Part shown: positions 22,071-35,138 of the stretch, one piece after another
Layout: each line of letters begins with the position of its first letter
How positions within the stretch are numbered: the first letter of the stretch is position 1
Assembly: GCA_907163375.1 (NCBI GenBank)
Contig: CAJQUW010016142.1
Location: 186,001-250,000 of the forward strand
Length of the DNA stretch: 64,000 nucleotides
Origin: Prostheceraeus crozeri
Taxonomy: Eukaryota; Platyhelminthes; Polycladida; Euryleptidae
Reading direction: 5' to 3'
Made by a program: the position numbers and the translations under genes
The notes under the pieces: model-generated
The model's database searches: none
What the model was told of the DNA's origin: nothing
What the model saw: the letters and a program-made list of their open reading frames with translations, nothing else

Positions 22071-24299
22071 CGTGTGAGAAATGTCGAGGAGAGGATATGA
22101 AACATCAAATGAACTAACTTTCGTACGCCTGCTACTTTTTTATAATGATCGAAAGGGCCAACATTATGTAGAAAACGTGTGAGCAATGATCTGAATTCTT
22201 CGAATCTGAAGGAATTTTGGCTATCGAAGCACTTTGCTGGAACTGACATTAATCCGCAAGCGACGCACGACTTCTTTTCCTATCTCTGTAAGGTATAAGG
22301 AATTCCTTTTTGCCCACTTAATAGGTTCCTCGATGTGCCGGCGATTTCGTATTAATCACACTTCTAATAAACCGAAGTAGATAAACAAAATATTTAATTC
22401 TGTGGTTATGCCTTAATTACAGTACATGCGTAAGCCTACATTTCACTACGAGCCTCAAATTCAATCGAGCTGATTCATCGTATTTCCAAATCTACTGTAT
22501 TTATGATCTTAAATTAAAAAAGTGTTTGAGCTTGTAAAATTTAGTTCATCAAAGACAAGAACAATGATTTTGAAAAAGTGTGAAATGGACTATCATTTCT
22601 TTTAAGATTATAGAACTTGATATTGTACAAAAAGTGTTGATGATATGCTGGTGCATTCGTAGTCAAAACGTGCGATTGACCTGTTGCTTTGATTGCAAAT
22701 TTTTCACCGCAGAAGATAAGGCTTATTCAAGAAAATAATATCCAGATCTACTAGAAGCAATCAGTCGTTAGCAAGAGCCATAGAGAAATACTTCAGTCGG
22801 CCTGATAGATAATTGAGGTCATCTCGAGTATAATATCGCTGGTTTCGACGGCATTCCAAATAAGCAGAGAAGTCTAGATATCTATACTTTGTAAGGTCTC
22901 CTCTAGTAGGATGCAGCGTCGCCAACTGGGGCTACATGTATACTTGATCCATAGAAATCTGATTTTCCGCCTTTGTTTAAGTTGGTAGGCCTAGAATATG
23001 AAAACTTTTTCTTTTTATGGTTATTTTTATACGTGTTCGGTTTCGGTTCGGATAGAAGAATCGGGCTCCTGAACCGGAATCAGAACAAGACATGCCGCCT
23101 ATTCACTTCAATTACTGACTTTAAGCTCCTATCCTGGTTGACGCAAGCAATATCTGCAGCTTCTTGCCTTGTTGTAGCTTGTTTTGTTGGATTGATTTTA
23201 CATCTGAAGAGAAATGAAGATAATAGAGATCATTTAAAAAGTGCAATTACAAAGCACCTGACCATTTTCAACCACTGGAAGCCACCAACGCTTAGGTAGC
23301 GTCTCACAGCAACGCATTTCCATGGGGTAGCATTGTACGGTGTTCTAGTCTGCTCTCATCATGTGAAAGTATTGTCAAATTCCTACTATTTAATCTTCAA
23401 CAATCTATTTCAGGGAACTGCTGACGACTAACAGAATGAAGATTTAATGAAGTTGGGACAGTTGTCTTCCCTAACTTGACTTCTAACTCATAGTCCTCGC
23501 ACGTTTTCAGCCGCGAGCTGATTTTTCATTTCCTTCTTTCTTGTTATCTTATTCCTATTCATCTCTCAATTTTACGATCTTATTTCTTTTACTCTGGCAA
23601 AAATCTTTCATACAGTCTACAAATCACTTCTGACATGTCGAAAATCTGTACTTGATGTCCCTGTCATTGATCGCGTAAATCATCTCAGTCACATAAGCTC
23701 ATTAACATTGAGCCTTCGAACTTTACATAAAATGATACAGGTGAACCATTTTGTCGACTGATTAGTACACAAGATATCCTCATAAATGTTGCCCGTACTC
23801 TGAATCTTCTTTGGATCTAAGTCGGAAGGTTGAGCATCAAAGAAGTCAGTTTTTACTAACGAAGAGGTCGGAGGTATATTTCTGACTGATACACAATTCC
23901 CACAATAATTCTATCGACTGCCGACAGGAGAACTTTATGAGGAGTAATACTGTCTCTTGTTGATGTTTCGACTCTCAAAATAGAACATCTAACATTTCCT
24001 GCTGATCAATCATAATTTTAACCCACCCACGAAAGAGGGCGTAACTCAGTTTTCACGCTAATGAAACACGCCATTTATAGTAACTTAATGAACGAAACTG
24101 AAACAATCACTTCATGAACTTAAGTACTTAGGATAATGTCATCAGCAGAATCAAATTAAGAAAGTAAGCGAATTGCAAATCTTTCATAGAAATGTGTAAA
24201 GTAATTATTACTTGTTGAACTTGATTTTACGCACGAGCGATGAAGGTGGTTTTGGCATAGGCTACGGCACGTAGATGCGAGCAACAAGTATGCATGTCA
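22071..24299. other. No gene recognised
   Basis: AT-rich. The frame 22973-23299 (108 codons, with a hydrophobic stretch LVVACFVGLIL) is the best open frame but lacks exon borders or a family match, so I leave it uncalled. Confidence 0.5.
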
Positions 24300-24436
24300 C
24301 AATTAACAGTAAGAATGAAATGAAATAAAGGATAGTAAATCAAATTGCCATGCTGAAGATGTGCGGCTGGTAAGACTAGAACTTGTGAACCCACGCTATC
24401 TAAATCGATCACTCTACCAACTGAGGTACGACAGTC
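24300..24436 (-). mobile_element. Degenerate tRNA-derived SINE
   Basis: Read on the reverse strand, an A box (TACCTCAGTTGGTAGAG, complement of 24411-24427) is followed by a weaker B box (AGTTCTAGTCT, complement of 24373-24383) and then unrelated AT-rich sequence. The D-arm-like word is good; the rest is decayed. Confidence 0.55.
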
Positions 24437-24750
24437 TACATGCGACCTATGTCAACTGGCAGGATCAAGTCCTCACCATCACTCATCAGTTGTCACAGCA
24501 ATTATAATCAGTGAATAAAATGTTTCGTCACAACTGTGGTCTCCGTGGTACAGTGGTTAAGTGCTCGGCTTCGTATAATAAGTTCTGCTATTCTGATTAC
24601 TTCCATTCCAACATTCACAGTAATGGACTATTGTCTGACTTGCTTAGTGCTTATCACAGCAATATCAAGGCAACTTTGTCACGAACATGAATTTATAAGA
24701 AGATTTTGTTCTTCATTGGTATAAGAGGTGGTTGGGTGATGTTGTCATTG

Positions 24751-25162
24751 TTCGATTTGAGAACACCCAATTCGTTCGATGGATAGGAAACCACATTATT
24801 CGCTAATGCGCTTTTCGGTCCAGCACCGCTGGCCATCTTCAAAGCAATAACATCCATCACATACAAATTTCAAAATGTACGTGTATTTGTGGACATTGGC
24901 CATCTGTATGATGAGATTATTTAATTTGACGCTTCTATATACAGTACTACTCCTTTACACTTCCCTAAATTTCTATTCTTTTATAAATTCCCGCTACCAT
25001 GCCCACTTCTTGGCATACTGTTTTTTTTTTTGATTATTTGACATTTGTATGTGATAAATGTTATTGCTTTGAAACTAGTCAGCGGTGCTGGACCGAAAAG
25101 CGCTTTTATCGAATAATGTAGCTATCGATCCATCGAACGAATTGGGTGTCCTGAAATCGAAG
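24751..25162. mobile_element. Long inverted-repeat (fold-back) element
   Basis: Arms of about 125 bp (24751-24880 and about 25030-25162) are inverted copies. Shared words in mirrored order are ACACCCAATTCGTTCGATGG, ACATTATTCG, GCGCTTTTCGGTCCAGCACC and TTTCAAAGCAATAACAT. The loop is AT-rich with a T run at 25021-25031. No coding capacity, no clear target duplication. Confidence 0.85.
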
Positions 25163-26934
25163 TTTGTTCTTTATCCATTTGTTCATTGCTCTATCAGAGG
25201 ATCACACGAACGTTGCATACAACACTACAAATAGACTGACTGTCTGTTCGCCTAGTTCGTTTTCTGTAATTCCAGTCTCGATCGGCTGTCGAACAAAGCA
25301 TGACCTGATGGTTCCTACCGCTTGCGTAATTGCTAATTGCTATATTTAGAACCGAGCTACTTATAAAAATCCACTTCCTATGTTTACCTGAAGTCACTAG
25401 CATTGCACTGAAATGTCACAGACATTTATAGTGATGTTGTACACCAATGAAAATTGATTTTTGTAACCATGAAATTTGCGTGTCTAAATAATGATAGTCC
25501 TTGCGCGACTTCTGGGTTCCTCGGAGTGGGATAGTGATTCTGCTGCAAAAATTGCTTGTCTGCGATGTCAAAATTGATAACCCTTGCATCCTTGTCTATT
25601 GGCATCTCTTTCTCTCTCTCACTCATTCAGCATCTCATTAGTCTAATTAAGCCCTAAGCCCCTAACATGGCTCATATAGAGTTTAAGTCTAATAATCTCA
25701 TGTTTCAAATCTCTACATTATTAACTGGCAAAAATAACCTAAATTAAATAATAAAATTACTAACTTGTTCACGGTGGTCATTTTAAACTAATATCAAGTA
25801 ACTATTCCAATAATTATTTCGAATAGAGCCAACACACAAGCATTAGAAACACTACATCAGGCGCACATCGGAAAAGCTTCAGACTAAACATTATTTTGTC
25901 CAAAAGTATTTCAAAACAAATCATCTTCATCTTTCATATGACTGAGACACAATCTTGCTTAATTGCCTCTCAGTCCAAATTATCAAAATCTCACTCAGAC
26001 TTTGCCCAAGGCTCAGAATCTTTTGCAGATGCCAAGTCCAGCTGCTATTGAATATTTTCTTAATCATTTGTACAATAAATTTTGATTTGAATTTTCTACC
26101 CATAATTTCCAGACAATTTTGTTTGCTTTCAATCAGAAAGACTGTAAGGGTAATAATTGTATAATGCATCAATCACTACAGGTCATGAAGCTTTCCTTGG
26201 GTATTTCACTGAGAAGATCCTCAGAGCTCGTGTTGGAAAATCTTGCACTGGAGATGACAGGTCATTTCTTTCATTCGCTGCGGTCCATTTCTTCGCAAAT
26301 ATTTACAGCTTGAAGATGTGACATAATTAATATACAACAGAAAATTTGTTTTATGCCACCAAACTTTCCTAAAAAATTTCCTAAAATATTTCTAGCTGTG
26401 CTGACAAGTTGTTGAATGTACTCTTGATAACAAAAAAGGAATTACCAAGATTGATTTGTGCCTGGAATTTAACTCACAAAAATGTCTGGGAAATTAAGAA
26501 TTTTGATTAACTTTTTCAATATATCTATGAAATATTTTTCAGCGCGTATAATTGTCCTCAAATGAGATTATAAATATGAACGACTATTTGGAGATGATCA
26601 AATATTTCAAATGATTAGGAAAAGACAAAATTATTGTGTAAATACTATAAACCATCAAAATTCATTGAATTTTCATAACGCCAGAATTTCCAAGATCGTA
26701 TTCTATGCATGCATGTGGTGCATCTTGGGGATTCTGTTTGTGGATTAATAGATTTATATGCAGGCCACGCATATATGAGTTGTGATTCTTGCACAAATCA
26801 ATCCTATAAATGTCGTTTTTTTCTTCGTAAATAAATTCTCCGCACATTTAAGCAGTATGCCATTGTAAATAGCAATCATAGGTGTTTCGCAACCAAAGTT
26901 GACAAAATTTCAATAATCTCAGGCCTGAGTTAAT
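25163..26934. other. No gene recognised
   Basis: AT-rich. Several 60-80 codon frames on both strands at 25164-26313 overlap one another and show no domain. Confidence 0.5.
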
Positions 26935-27658
26935 AGTCCGGCAGACAGGATGAGTTTCTGCAGGGAACGAGGTCGAAAGTGAGACTTTCACGGAATGATG
27001 CACCTCCCCTGCCTACTACGAATCTACACGTCTGCCGAGTTCTAGTGAGTTCCTCTTCATGTCAGACAAGATCAAAGAAAAATACATGTAAATCCAATGG
27101 GACGCAGATTGCAGTTTTTAGCAAAAATAAAATTTTGTATGTTTTATCTGATTAAACGAAAAGTACTAATCCCAGAGTCACAATTTTTGACATGGAATGT
27201 CTTCAAGTCATTTCCTTTCATTTTTATGCACCCCTGTCTATAAAGCTAAACACATTTAGATTCGGCGAGCCTCTTAATGTCGGCAAACACAAACCTTTTG
27301 AGCAACTTTATCCACATTTAACCACATTATCACATACATTTCCGATTAGATGCATGATAATAGCACATGCACATGGTTGGAAATGATCTGAAGACATACC
27401 ATGCCGATAATTATGCCTCTAGACTTAGTGCATTTCAGTTGACAAGAGAAAACATAGAAAAATTCAATTCTGCCAACAGCTACGTGCATACAATCTGCGT
27501 CCATTAACATGTATTTTTTCTGATTCTATCTGCAAGAAGAGAGTCCAGGTAGAACTCGGCAGACGCGCAGATTCGCAGCAGGCAATGATGTGCATCATTC
27601 TGTGAAAGTCTCACTTTCGGCCTCGTTCTCTGCAGAAACTCGTTCTGGCTGCCGGACT
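26935..27658. mobile_element. Long inverted-repeat element (724 bp)
   Basis: Arms of about 185 bp are inverted copies: 26935-27118 at the left and about 27480-27658 at the right. Mirrored words are AGTCCGGCAG, GAGTTTCTGCAG, AACGAGG, GAAAGTGAGACTTTCAC, GTCTGCCGAGTTCTA and GACGCAGATTG. The GAAAGTGAGACTTTC core is itself palindromic. The interior is AT-rich and non-coding. Confidence 0.85.
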
Positions 27659-30600
27659 GTAAGTGCCCCCATCATCTGCCTAAGATGAAAGATAGCGACT
27701 ATTTCGCTTTGTCAACAGATGGCCCGATGTGTTCGTTGTTAAAGGGAAGGGTTGCTCTTATGTAGCTCCAACACATTTGGTTCAAACATTCTCACGACAG
27801 ATGAGACCAATAGACCGCAACTTCTCACATCTCGGTAATTGCATCGTGAAGAGTTTTCTTATGATTTGATATCATTCTCGCCATGGAAATGGGAATTTTC
27901 AGACTACAATCAACCTTTCCAGTTCATACCGGTTTCCCACAGGATGTCTTCAAAATCCAATAGAGATATTCGGAAATACGTCGAAAGTCTGCAAAATCTA
28001 CTGAATGTGACGATGGATTAGGGCTCGGAAAGTCCATTTCATTTCTCATGGGTATTTAGAACTATATTTTGCTGGTCAGTGAAAATCCAAGTTTCTTTCA
28101 AATCACATTAATCACTCTGATATCGAAATGAAATGGCAGAGTTTTATTCGATGTTTTGTCTCTCAGAGAGATAGCCTTAACTCAATAAAATTGTGTATCA
28201 ATAAATGATTCCGTAAAAATTAGCACGTATGGAAATCATCACTATATCAGCAACACATCTCTGATTACTTTCTTTAAAGGGAGAATCGATTATTATTCAA
28301 TTATTCATTTTTGAGACACTTCCGTTGGAATCTTGATTGCGTTTGAAGTCAAAACTGGAATTAACAATCAATCAGGTACATCCCTGGACAATGCTCTTAT
28401 ATAAAAAGGCATGAATATTTCAGTACCGTAGGGCAGAAGTCAAATCTGAAGCGAAAAGGAGAAAGATGTCATCAGAAACTTGGTTGTAGATCAGATTTGT
28501 TGCATTTGAGTTCTCCAGTAACTGAAGTTTCAATTAAAAGTGTTCATTTTTCTGTCAATCAATCCAACTGATGAGATCAAAACTTCCATGATGACATGCT
28601 TCTTGACAGTACACTGGCAAGCAAAATGGTTCCTATTGAAAGTACGAAAGTGGCCATATCCATAGGTTCGGAGAGTGAGTACATGGGGACCATGTGGTCC
28701 GTATTTAGCAAGGGTCCGTATTACTATGGGATCCATTTCAACCCGCGCCCCATTGTGGGCTGTTGATCTCCCAAACTATCACTTTCATTTCTAAGGTCAT
28801 CCCTAGGCTGAGGTGAAGGTCAAAGGTCAAAAAACGCCATTTTTTAACAAATTCCCAGTAAATCAGTACTTGAAATTGAAAATGACAACAAAGACTGACA
28901 AACCATATATCAATCGAAAGATCTGATCAAGGTGATTGATATGATGATTATAAATCGTTATGAGATTACATCATCATCATACTAGGTGAGGTCAAAGGTC
29001 AAATAATTCAAACTTTCAGTTCAACTCAAATAGTGCACTAAAACCGCACATTTTAGTATTTAGTTTCTGGAGGTGAAGAAACAGCCCATTTGATGAACTT
29101 TTATCGAGACACTGAGGCTAAAAGTAAAATGATTCTGAAAATTTTAATAGCTGTCGATCAGATGCAGAACTAAAAAGTAGAATAATAATAATAAATTATG
29201 TTTGAAATTTGAATTTCAAATTTCAAACAAGCATACATAAGAAGCAGATAGTTTCAAATTCAAAGATTTTGCATTTCTGAATATCTTTATATTGATAGGA
29301 AGAATCCTTTATGTAAGCTCAACTTATTTTATCAAGAATTTATACTGCAATATACATTAGAAGTGAATATATACCGAAATAAGTCAAAAATAATTCAACA
29401 TTCATATTTTAGAAAATATCTCACGCCAAAAGTATCGTGCTAGATTTATTTTCCTTCAGTCAAGAGTTGCACAATACGTAGACAGCAAGCTATTAGAAAT
29501 CTGTTGGTTTAAAAGATATTTAAAAAATTCGTCAGGGGGAAACGCCTCCCCAGTGAGGCGAGGTTAAAGGTTCAAAGGGGTCCATATAGTGACTTATAGG
29601 ATAAAATGATTTAAAGATTTATGGGCCGGTAAATGGCCCTACTATGTTCGCACTACCTTCAGATACCTACCCATACCGTACTAACCCTATTCTTCACTTT
29701 CCACCACTTTACCAAGAGGACAGTTTCTCTTACAATTCCTCGGTCCATGAAGATAATAACTTCTAAGTTTTTTTAAAGATTTTTCCAATTCTTATAATCA
29801 TTTACAAAGAACATGCAATTCATAAAATATGTCCAATAAATTTCCGACTCTTTTGTACTCTTAACACGGACCATGCCTAACAGTGTCTGTGTTACTTAAT
29901 TCATTTGTCAACTAAAATGAGAAAGAATGCCTAAATGGCAATACATGTATACTTTGCAACGCCGTCGAAAGACGGGATAGGGAGCATATGCCCCAGAGGC
30001 GATGGTTGCCCAACGTTAAGAAAGTTGGACATTTTCAACTTAGAAAATGGATCATTTAACCAAAGTGTTTAAATATGGTTTTTACTTTTATTTAACATAG
30101 CCCTTCCATCTGGAAATACTTAATTCAGTCGTAATCTGCTTGCATGCTAATTACTACTCAATCATTTGATTAAATAAGCAAGCATATGGGTAGTATGAAA
30201 TATGTAATATGGGGCATCACCCACGCGTACTTTCATGGTTGCTGCATAATCGGCAAACTACTTTTATAGAATGATTTATTGATTGGTCAGTGTATTGTCT
30301 CCATCTAAGATGTATGTATAGAATGTCATCCAAGCACCGTGTGCAAGATCAAGGTAGCAGTACAATGTACATGTTGGGTAGGTGAATGTGGTGGGAAATA
30401 ATGACCGGCATTGATGATGTGAAACCACATGTTTCAAGATACATGTAGATAGAGATAGATAGTTTAAAAAACTGCATCGATTGTTGAAGGCAAGTCAATG
30501 CAATCGTGTATGCGTTCATTTACTCGTAACAGAGGAAGGAGACTGCTTCAAAACCACTGTTGAAAGCGCATATTCACATGAATTCCCTGTAAAAGCGCTT

Positions 30601-31226
30601 AATGATAAAATACACATTTTACAAATCTCCTAGGGTCTACTGAACGGAAAAATGATCAGAATAAAAATAATTAAAAAAATGATGAAAAGCAAAAAATATA
30701 AATAATATAGATATAATAAATATAAATGAGATGTCAATGTAAACGTCTAATTCAAGGCATGTCATTTGCAGGTCACTGTCTACTAACAGCGAAGCAATAG
30801 GATGCTTACAGGGACCGAAAAATGTATTAAAGATATAAATCGTCGTTGTGTCCTTTAAATGCTCTGAGCCAATGGTATCAAAGTGCGATATACACAGTCA
30901 AAGCCTGCTCAAGGAAGTCGCCATGAATTCGTCACGAAACCACATGTGAATTCTGTAAACTTCAACTATTCAGGGGACGAAACTTCTAACTTTCGAAGTC
31001 TGCGTCCTTTACTTCCGTTGTTAATGCTTCCTGACAACATACGTAACCAGCCACATACAGCGCAGTCAGAAAATGTCCGCCCTGGGCCTGTAGTCGCTAG
31101 TCGCGCATCTGATCCGTTGACATGGCGAACTTTTCCAATGAAAACAATCTTTCGTCAATTGCATTCCTTCTAGTGAGCCTTTTGTAACTGATGTTGACGC
31201 TTGCAAATCTCACATTTTTTCTTCAG
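27659..31226. other. No gene recognised; some repeats
   Basis: Contains one copy of a dispersed repeat (28014-28145) and a 29-nt near-perfect palindrome at 29200-29228 built from TTTGAAATTT. The block 28660-28830, with a CATGGGGACCATG palindrome and GTCAAAGGTCAAA words, may be an unclassified repeat. The frame 30883-31173 is discussed among rejected items. Confidence 0.45.
28014..28145 (+). repeat. Dispersed 130-bp repeat, copy 1 of 2
   Basis: Direct copy of 36857-36992. Shared words are GGAAAGTCCATTTCAT, ATTTAGAACTATATTTTGCT, CAAATCACATTAAT and ACTCTGATATCGAA. A weaker match extends about 70 bp upstream in both copies. Confidence 0.75.
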
Positions 31227-31426
31227 AAACATTGCTTCGGAAATACGGAGATTTGGAGGGCAACCTTTACCTTCTTGAGATTTTGCGTCGAAACAAAAAT
31301 GGATTGGGAGTCAGTCTTTCCGGGAATTCAAATCCAAACTTGATGAGCGTCTTCGTCTGTGGAATTCGGGCAGGCAGCAATGCAGACAGTGATGGACGAC
31401 TCATTATTGGTGATGAACTGTTGGAA
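31227..31426 (+). CDS. MPDZ/PATJ-like multi-PDZ scaffold, exon a (PDZ N-terminal part)
   Basis: MPDZ/PATJ proteins scaffold polarity and tight-junction partners through repeated PDZ domains that bind C-terminal peptides. This exon begins after TTTTTTCTTCAG and ends before GTAAGT; it enters in phase 1 and leaves in phase 0. It encodes KYGDLEGNLY, the carboxylate-binding loop as NGLGVSL, the beta strand MSVFVCGI, then DGRLIIGDELLE. The order and wording (KYGDL, MSVF.GI, DGRL..GDELLE) closely resemble what I recall of a middle PDZ domain of vertebrate MPDZ/PATJ. The next exon completes the domain 20.8 kb downstream. Earlier exons must lie upstream, and I could not find them in this window. Confidence 0.88.
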
Positions 31427-33565
31427 GTAAGTTTTCTTTATCTCACACTCGGGGGGGGGAGGAGTTCAAACAATACTTCTCCTTTTTAAACATAGAAATA
31501 GATTGTTTATCTGAAGTTGACTAGAATGGAAATTCCCTCAAGCACAGCCTGGGGAACTAAGTTGGAACATGAATAAGCAATGAAAAGCTTGCATGTGACT
31601 GATAACCCAATCATCAGTTTTACCGTTCGTCCCATTTCCCATTCCCACAGGATTTTTCAAAATGTATGATTATTTCCCATATTTATTCCCATTAGCCAAA
31701 TACTTATTTGATAACCTTATCTGACAGAAACCCTTATGTAAGTATACAATTCTATCCCACTGAAGGCCTACTGTGTACATGAACAAAAGATCTACATCAT
31801 GTCTTAGCGTTTCCATTGGAATTTACTACCCTTGTGTAGTTGTGTATGTCATTAGATAGCGGAAAGCAAAGGGCTCTACAGATCGCTGAACAATCCATGA
31901 TATCAGAGTACCGTTCTTGTCTGATATCGATTGTCTGGGATCAAAGAGGAGCACATGGGAGGCAAAGTGAAGTTTTCGGTGAGGATGAGATTTTCTATGT
32001 TTTCGAACTTTCTTATATGTTCAAACTACCCTGAAAATCTGCATTTCGAATAGCTGCTTCCTTATCAAAGATCATAGTATGCTTTTTCTGGGTACATGTT
32101 CTCAACTACTTCGGCACAAATAAATTTTGTTGAAATAGTTAAAAATCATATCGATGCATGAATCCAAATATCAACGTGATGGGCCTAATGTAGATAAGTC
32201 CCACAAAAAGTATTCCTACCAATCAATGCAAGTTGACAACATCATGTCTACTTGCAGCTATTACTATTCTAGCATACTGTTCGCGCTACACCAGTTACTA
32301 CTCAATCTGAATGAAAGCAGGTATTTACTCGTACATTAGGACTAAGTACATCATTCGTATTTGAAAATAGACTACAACATCTCCATGCGCGAGGATCAAA
32401 TGCAGAAATTTCAACCTGACATGTTTTCATTCTATCTCACATGTACAGAAAGCACTCACCACGCAGTCTTACTCTTAATAATCATGCTGAGAAATTTGCT
32501 ATCGTTTATCTAACATTTAGCTATTTATTTTTTAATATTAGTAACAAGTGTCAAGTGTGCATTTTGCTGTTCTCTATTACTCAATTCAATGTGATATTGA
32601 CAGCTTAGGTTGCAGCAGTGCGCTGGTTAAGATAAAATAAATTTACTTCAGAAAGAATGACTCATTGTCATCATATCTTGCATCATATTTAATTTTGTAT
32701 AATATCTATGAAAGCGCACAGCAGCTACGAAAATATTATTCAGCTCTACTGGACTCTGTCACATTATTATGGAAATTCCTATATCGGAAACTGTTATTCC
32801 CATCCCATGGGATGGGAATCCCGCTCCAACGGCAAACCTGCCGATCATGCCGTGGTTGACAAGTGTTTCTAGGTGGAAATACGTGCGATTTTATGCCATT
32901 ATTGTGGATTGCAGGAAGCTACATTTCCGCTCTGGAGATTTTATAACCATCGATTTCTATGTTTTTAGATGTTTTCAGACAAAACAATTTGATGTCTTTT
33001 GATTTTCATTAGTTTTATTTTTCACTCCATTTTTGCATTGTGCATTTTCAATCAAGCAGCTTATTAAATGAATCGGCAACTTTAGAGACTGTGTGTGAAA
33101 TAGAGCACCTTTAATGTCGATAACAAGATATTCGCGGTTCACTCTTTCACATGTTCACATCATATTACCTTCATTTCTTTGTAGTATTCTAGGCATCCTC
33201 TCTAGCCAGCCATGGATAGACAGTAGGATTATTATCACCCTTGCCTTAATCTGCTCTCTCTCTCTGTGAATATGACATCAAACGCCTGTCAACAAGTCTG
33301 TATCATTCTCAACAATTACTGGGATCTAAATAAAAGTTCATTTAAATGTGATGCCACATTTTAAAGCCATGTCAAGCCCATATTTAAGAAAGACTTTACA
33401 AATGGCTACAAATGTTTTTTTTAACTCATTATTTGATATTCGACCATATCGATAATGTTCAGATTTAGAACAGATGAATGGAATATTCATCTATTCGTAC
33501 GTCAAGCATATAGACCTACTTCCATCCACCTAGTCAACCTATTGCCAATCTTCGAAACTTCAAAA
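31427..33565. other. Start of the 20.8 kb intron; no gene
   Basis: Intronic DNA after the GTAAGT donor. It holds one copy of a dispersed repeat (31626-31822) and a perfect 24-nt palindrome at 32796-32819 centred on CCCATGGG. No further exon recognised. Confidence 0.5.
31626..31822 (+). repeat. Dispersed ~195-bp repeat, copy 1 of 2
   Basis: Direct, diverged copy of about 37372-37566. Shared words are CCCATTCCCACAGG, TTTCAAAAT, ATTTCCCATA, TTCTATYCCACTGAAGG and ATGTCTTAGC, in the same order and at similar spacing. Confidence 0.7.
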
Positions 33566-33688
33566 GTAATAATATATAGATACAGCCCTGTAGATGAGGG
33601 TGATAATGCAATACAGCCCGAGGGCAGCGCAGCTGCCCAAGGGCTTGCATTATCGCCCGATGTCTACGGGCTGTATCGATATTATTAC
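33566..33688. repeat. Left-end hairpin of Crypton-like element B
   Basis: A long palindrome: GTAATAATAT..GATACAGCCC at the left against GGGCTGTATC..ATATTATTAC at the right, with GATAATGCA against TGCATTATC and a GC-rich centre GGGCAGCGCAGCTGCCC. It corresponds in position to the hairpin of element A although the sequence differs. Confidence 0.8.
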
Positions 33689-33915
33689 CCTCACTGCCAT
33701 ATTGCCCGCAAAAGTCCGTTCTATTTCAATGGACTGCCATATTGCCCGCCAGAATCTGCAATATTGCCCGCTAGATATCATGGCTATTATATGGTATTAT
33801 TAAATTTCTATACCTCACACGTCCATGGTAATTTGAATTCATTCCATTAAATAAGTAAGTACATAGAAGGTAGACGAGAAAGAGAAGAAAGAACAGTTGT
33901 TAATAACGACTTAGA

Positions 33916-35138
33916 ATGCTCCATATCAATAACTTTGAACAAAGTATGATTTCTGGTGCTAGTACAGAAGAGTTACAATTTCTTCAAGATTTGTCCCCAT
34001 TTATTGACCAACAGGATCAATGGAATCAATGGACAGGCCTGAAGAAAGATGATACCAACTTTTTGGACAGTCTATTAACAGATGTTGACTTGGATTTAGA
34101 TGTCAAAATTCCAGAATTTCATGATCTAGACGAAATCACAGTCCAATCGCTTGATGAAATGGAAAAGGACGAAGTTCCGAAATCGACTTCTTCTCAGACA
34201 CTGTTACTCAACTAAATTCAAAGACTATATGAATTCAAAAGGACTTCCAAATACCATCGAAAACATGCCGTTGCGTTATCTTAGTCAGTATCTCAGATTA
34301 TTCTATTCATCGTTAAAGAAAGATGACAACACTTACTATGCTCCAGCCACTCTTCGTTGCATACGAGCAGCTATCAATCGATACCTTACATCAGCCCCGT
34401 GAAATCGACAAATAAATATCATGACAGACAGAGAATTCAAGCCTGCCAACAATATGCTGTCTACAATGGCTAGCAAGTATCTCAAAATCTCCGGCGTCAT
34501 GCAATGATAACAGCTACAAATCATTACCAAAAAAGATCTAGAAGCACTTGGAACATATTTTGACAGATCAAACGCTAAAAAATTCAAGAGGAAGTGTTTT
34601 CAATATTCTTTATCACAAGGGGTATCGTGGGAGAGAATGGATAAGAACGTTAAAAATTTCAAATCTCAAAATTCACACGGACGAGTGCGGAATAGAATAT
34701 GCGGATTTAGAAATACCAGCTTTCTCCAAAAATACAAAGGGCTCGGTTGTTGAAAAAAGCTATTCCAATAACAAGCAAAGCCTCATTTATTCAACACCTC
34801 AACAGAAAAAACGTTGTCCAGTAGAAGCAATCAAATTTTATTTCTCAAAAATCCCTCCCAACGTTGAAGTATTATTTCCTCTCGAAAAGAAACATTTCAA
34901 CTATTCCGACAAATATTGGTACTATCCCAAACAAGTATTGGGTAAGAATACTCTTGGTAGTATGATGAAAACTATTTCCACCAACGCAAACTTATCAAGA
35001 CTTTATACCAATCATTGTGTGAGAGCAACATGCGTCACCCAATTGGCAAATAAAGGATTTTCAATATCCGAAATTCAAGCAGTAACTGGTCATAAAAGAC
35101 AAGACAGTGTTCAGAGGTATATCAAACAAATTGAGTAA
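33916..35138 (+). pseudogene. Crypton-type tyrosine recombinase, decayed
   Basis: Related to the recombinase of element A but clearly another family. Three frames are needed: 33916-34215 (acidic N-terminus), 34151-34402 (RYLSQYLRLFYSSLKKDD, IRAAINRYL) and 34548-35138, with stops between about 34400 and 34550. The last frame has GYRGREWIR (first catalytic Arg), NHCVRAT (H-x-x-R), VTGHKRQDSV and the nucleophile Tyr in RYIKQ. Catalytic residues survive but the frame does not, so it is non-functional. It lies in sense orientation inside the large intron. Confidence 0.8.

Noticed and set aside
22973-23299. A 108-codon frame with a hydrophobic segment
   Set aside because: Not bounded by splice sites, no family resemblance, and a length expected by chance in 64 kb.
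24537-24600. tRNA-like words (GTCTCCGTGGTACAGTGGTTAA) resembling a SINE head
   Set aside because: A-box-like start but no B box at the expected distance, so not called.
30883-31173. A 96-codon open frame 54 bp upstream of PDZ exon a, considered as a linker exon of the same gene
   Set aside because: No donor gives the phase exon a requires. The best donor (TA|GTGAGC at 31173) leaves the wrong phase and an intron of only 54 bp. No recognisable content.
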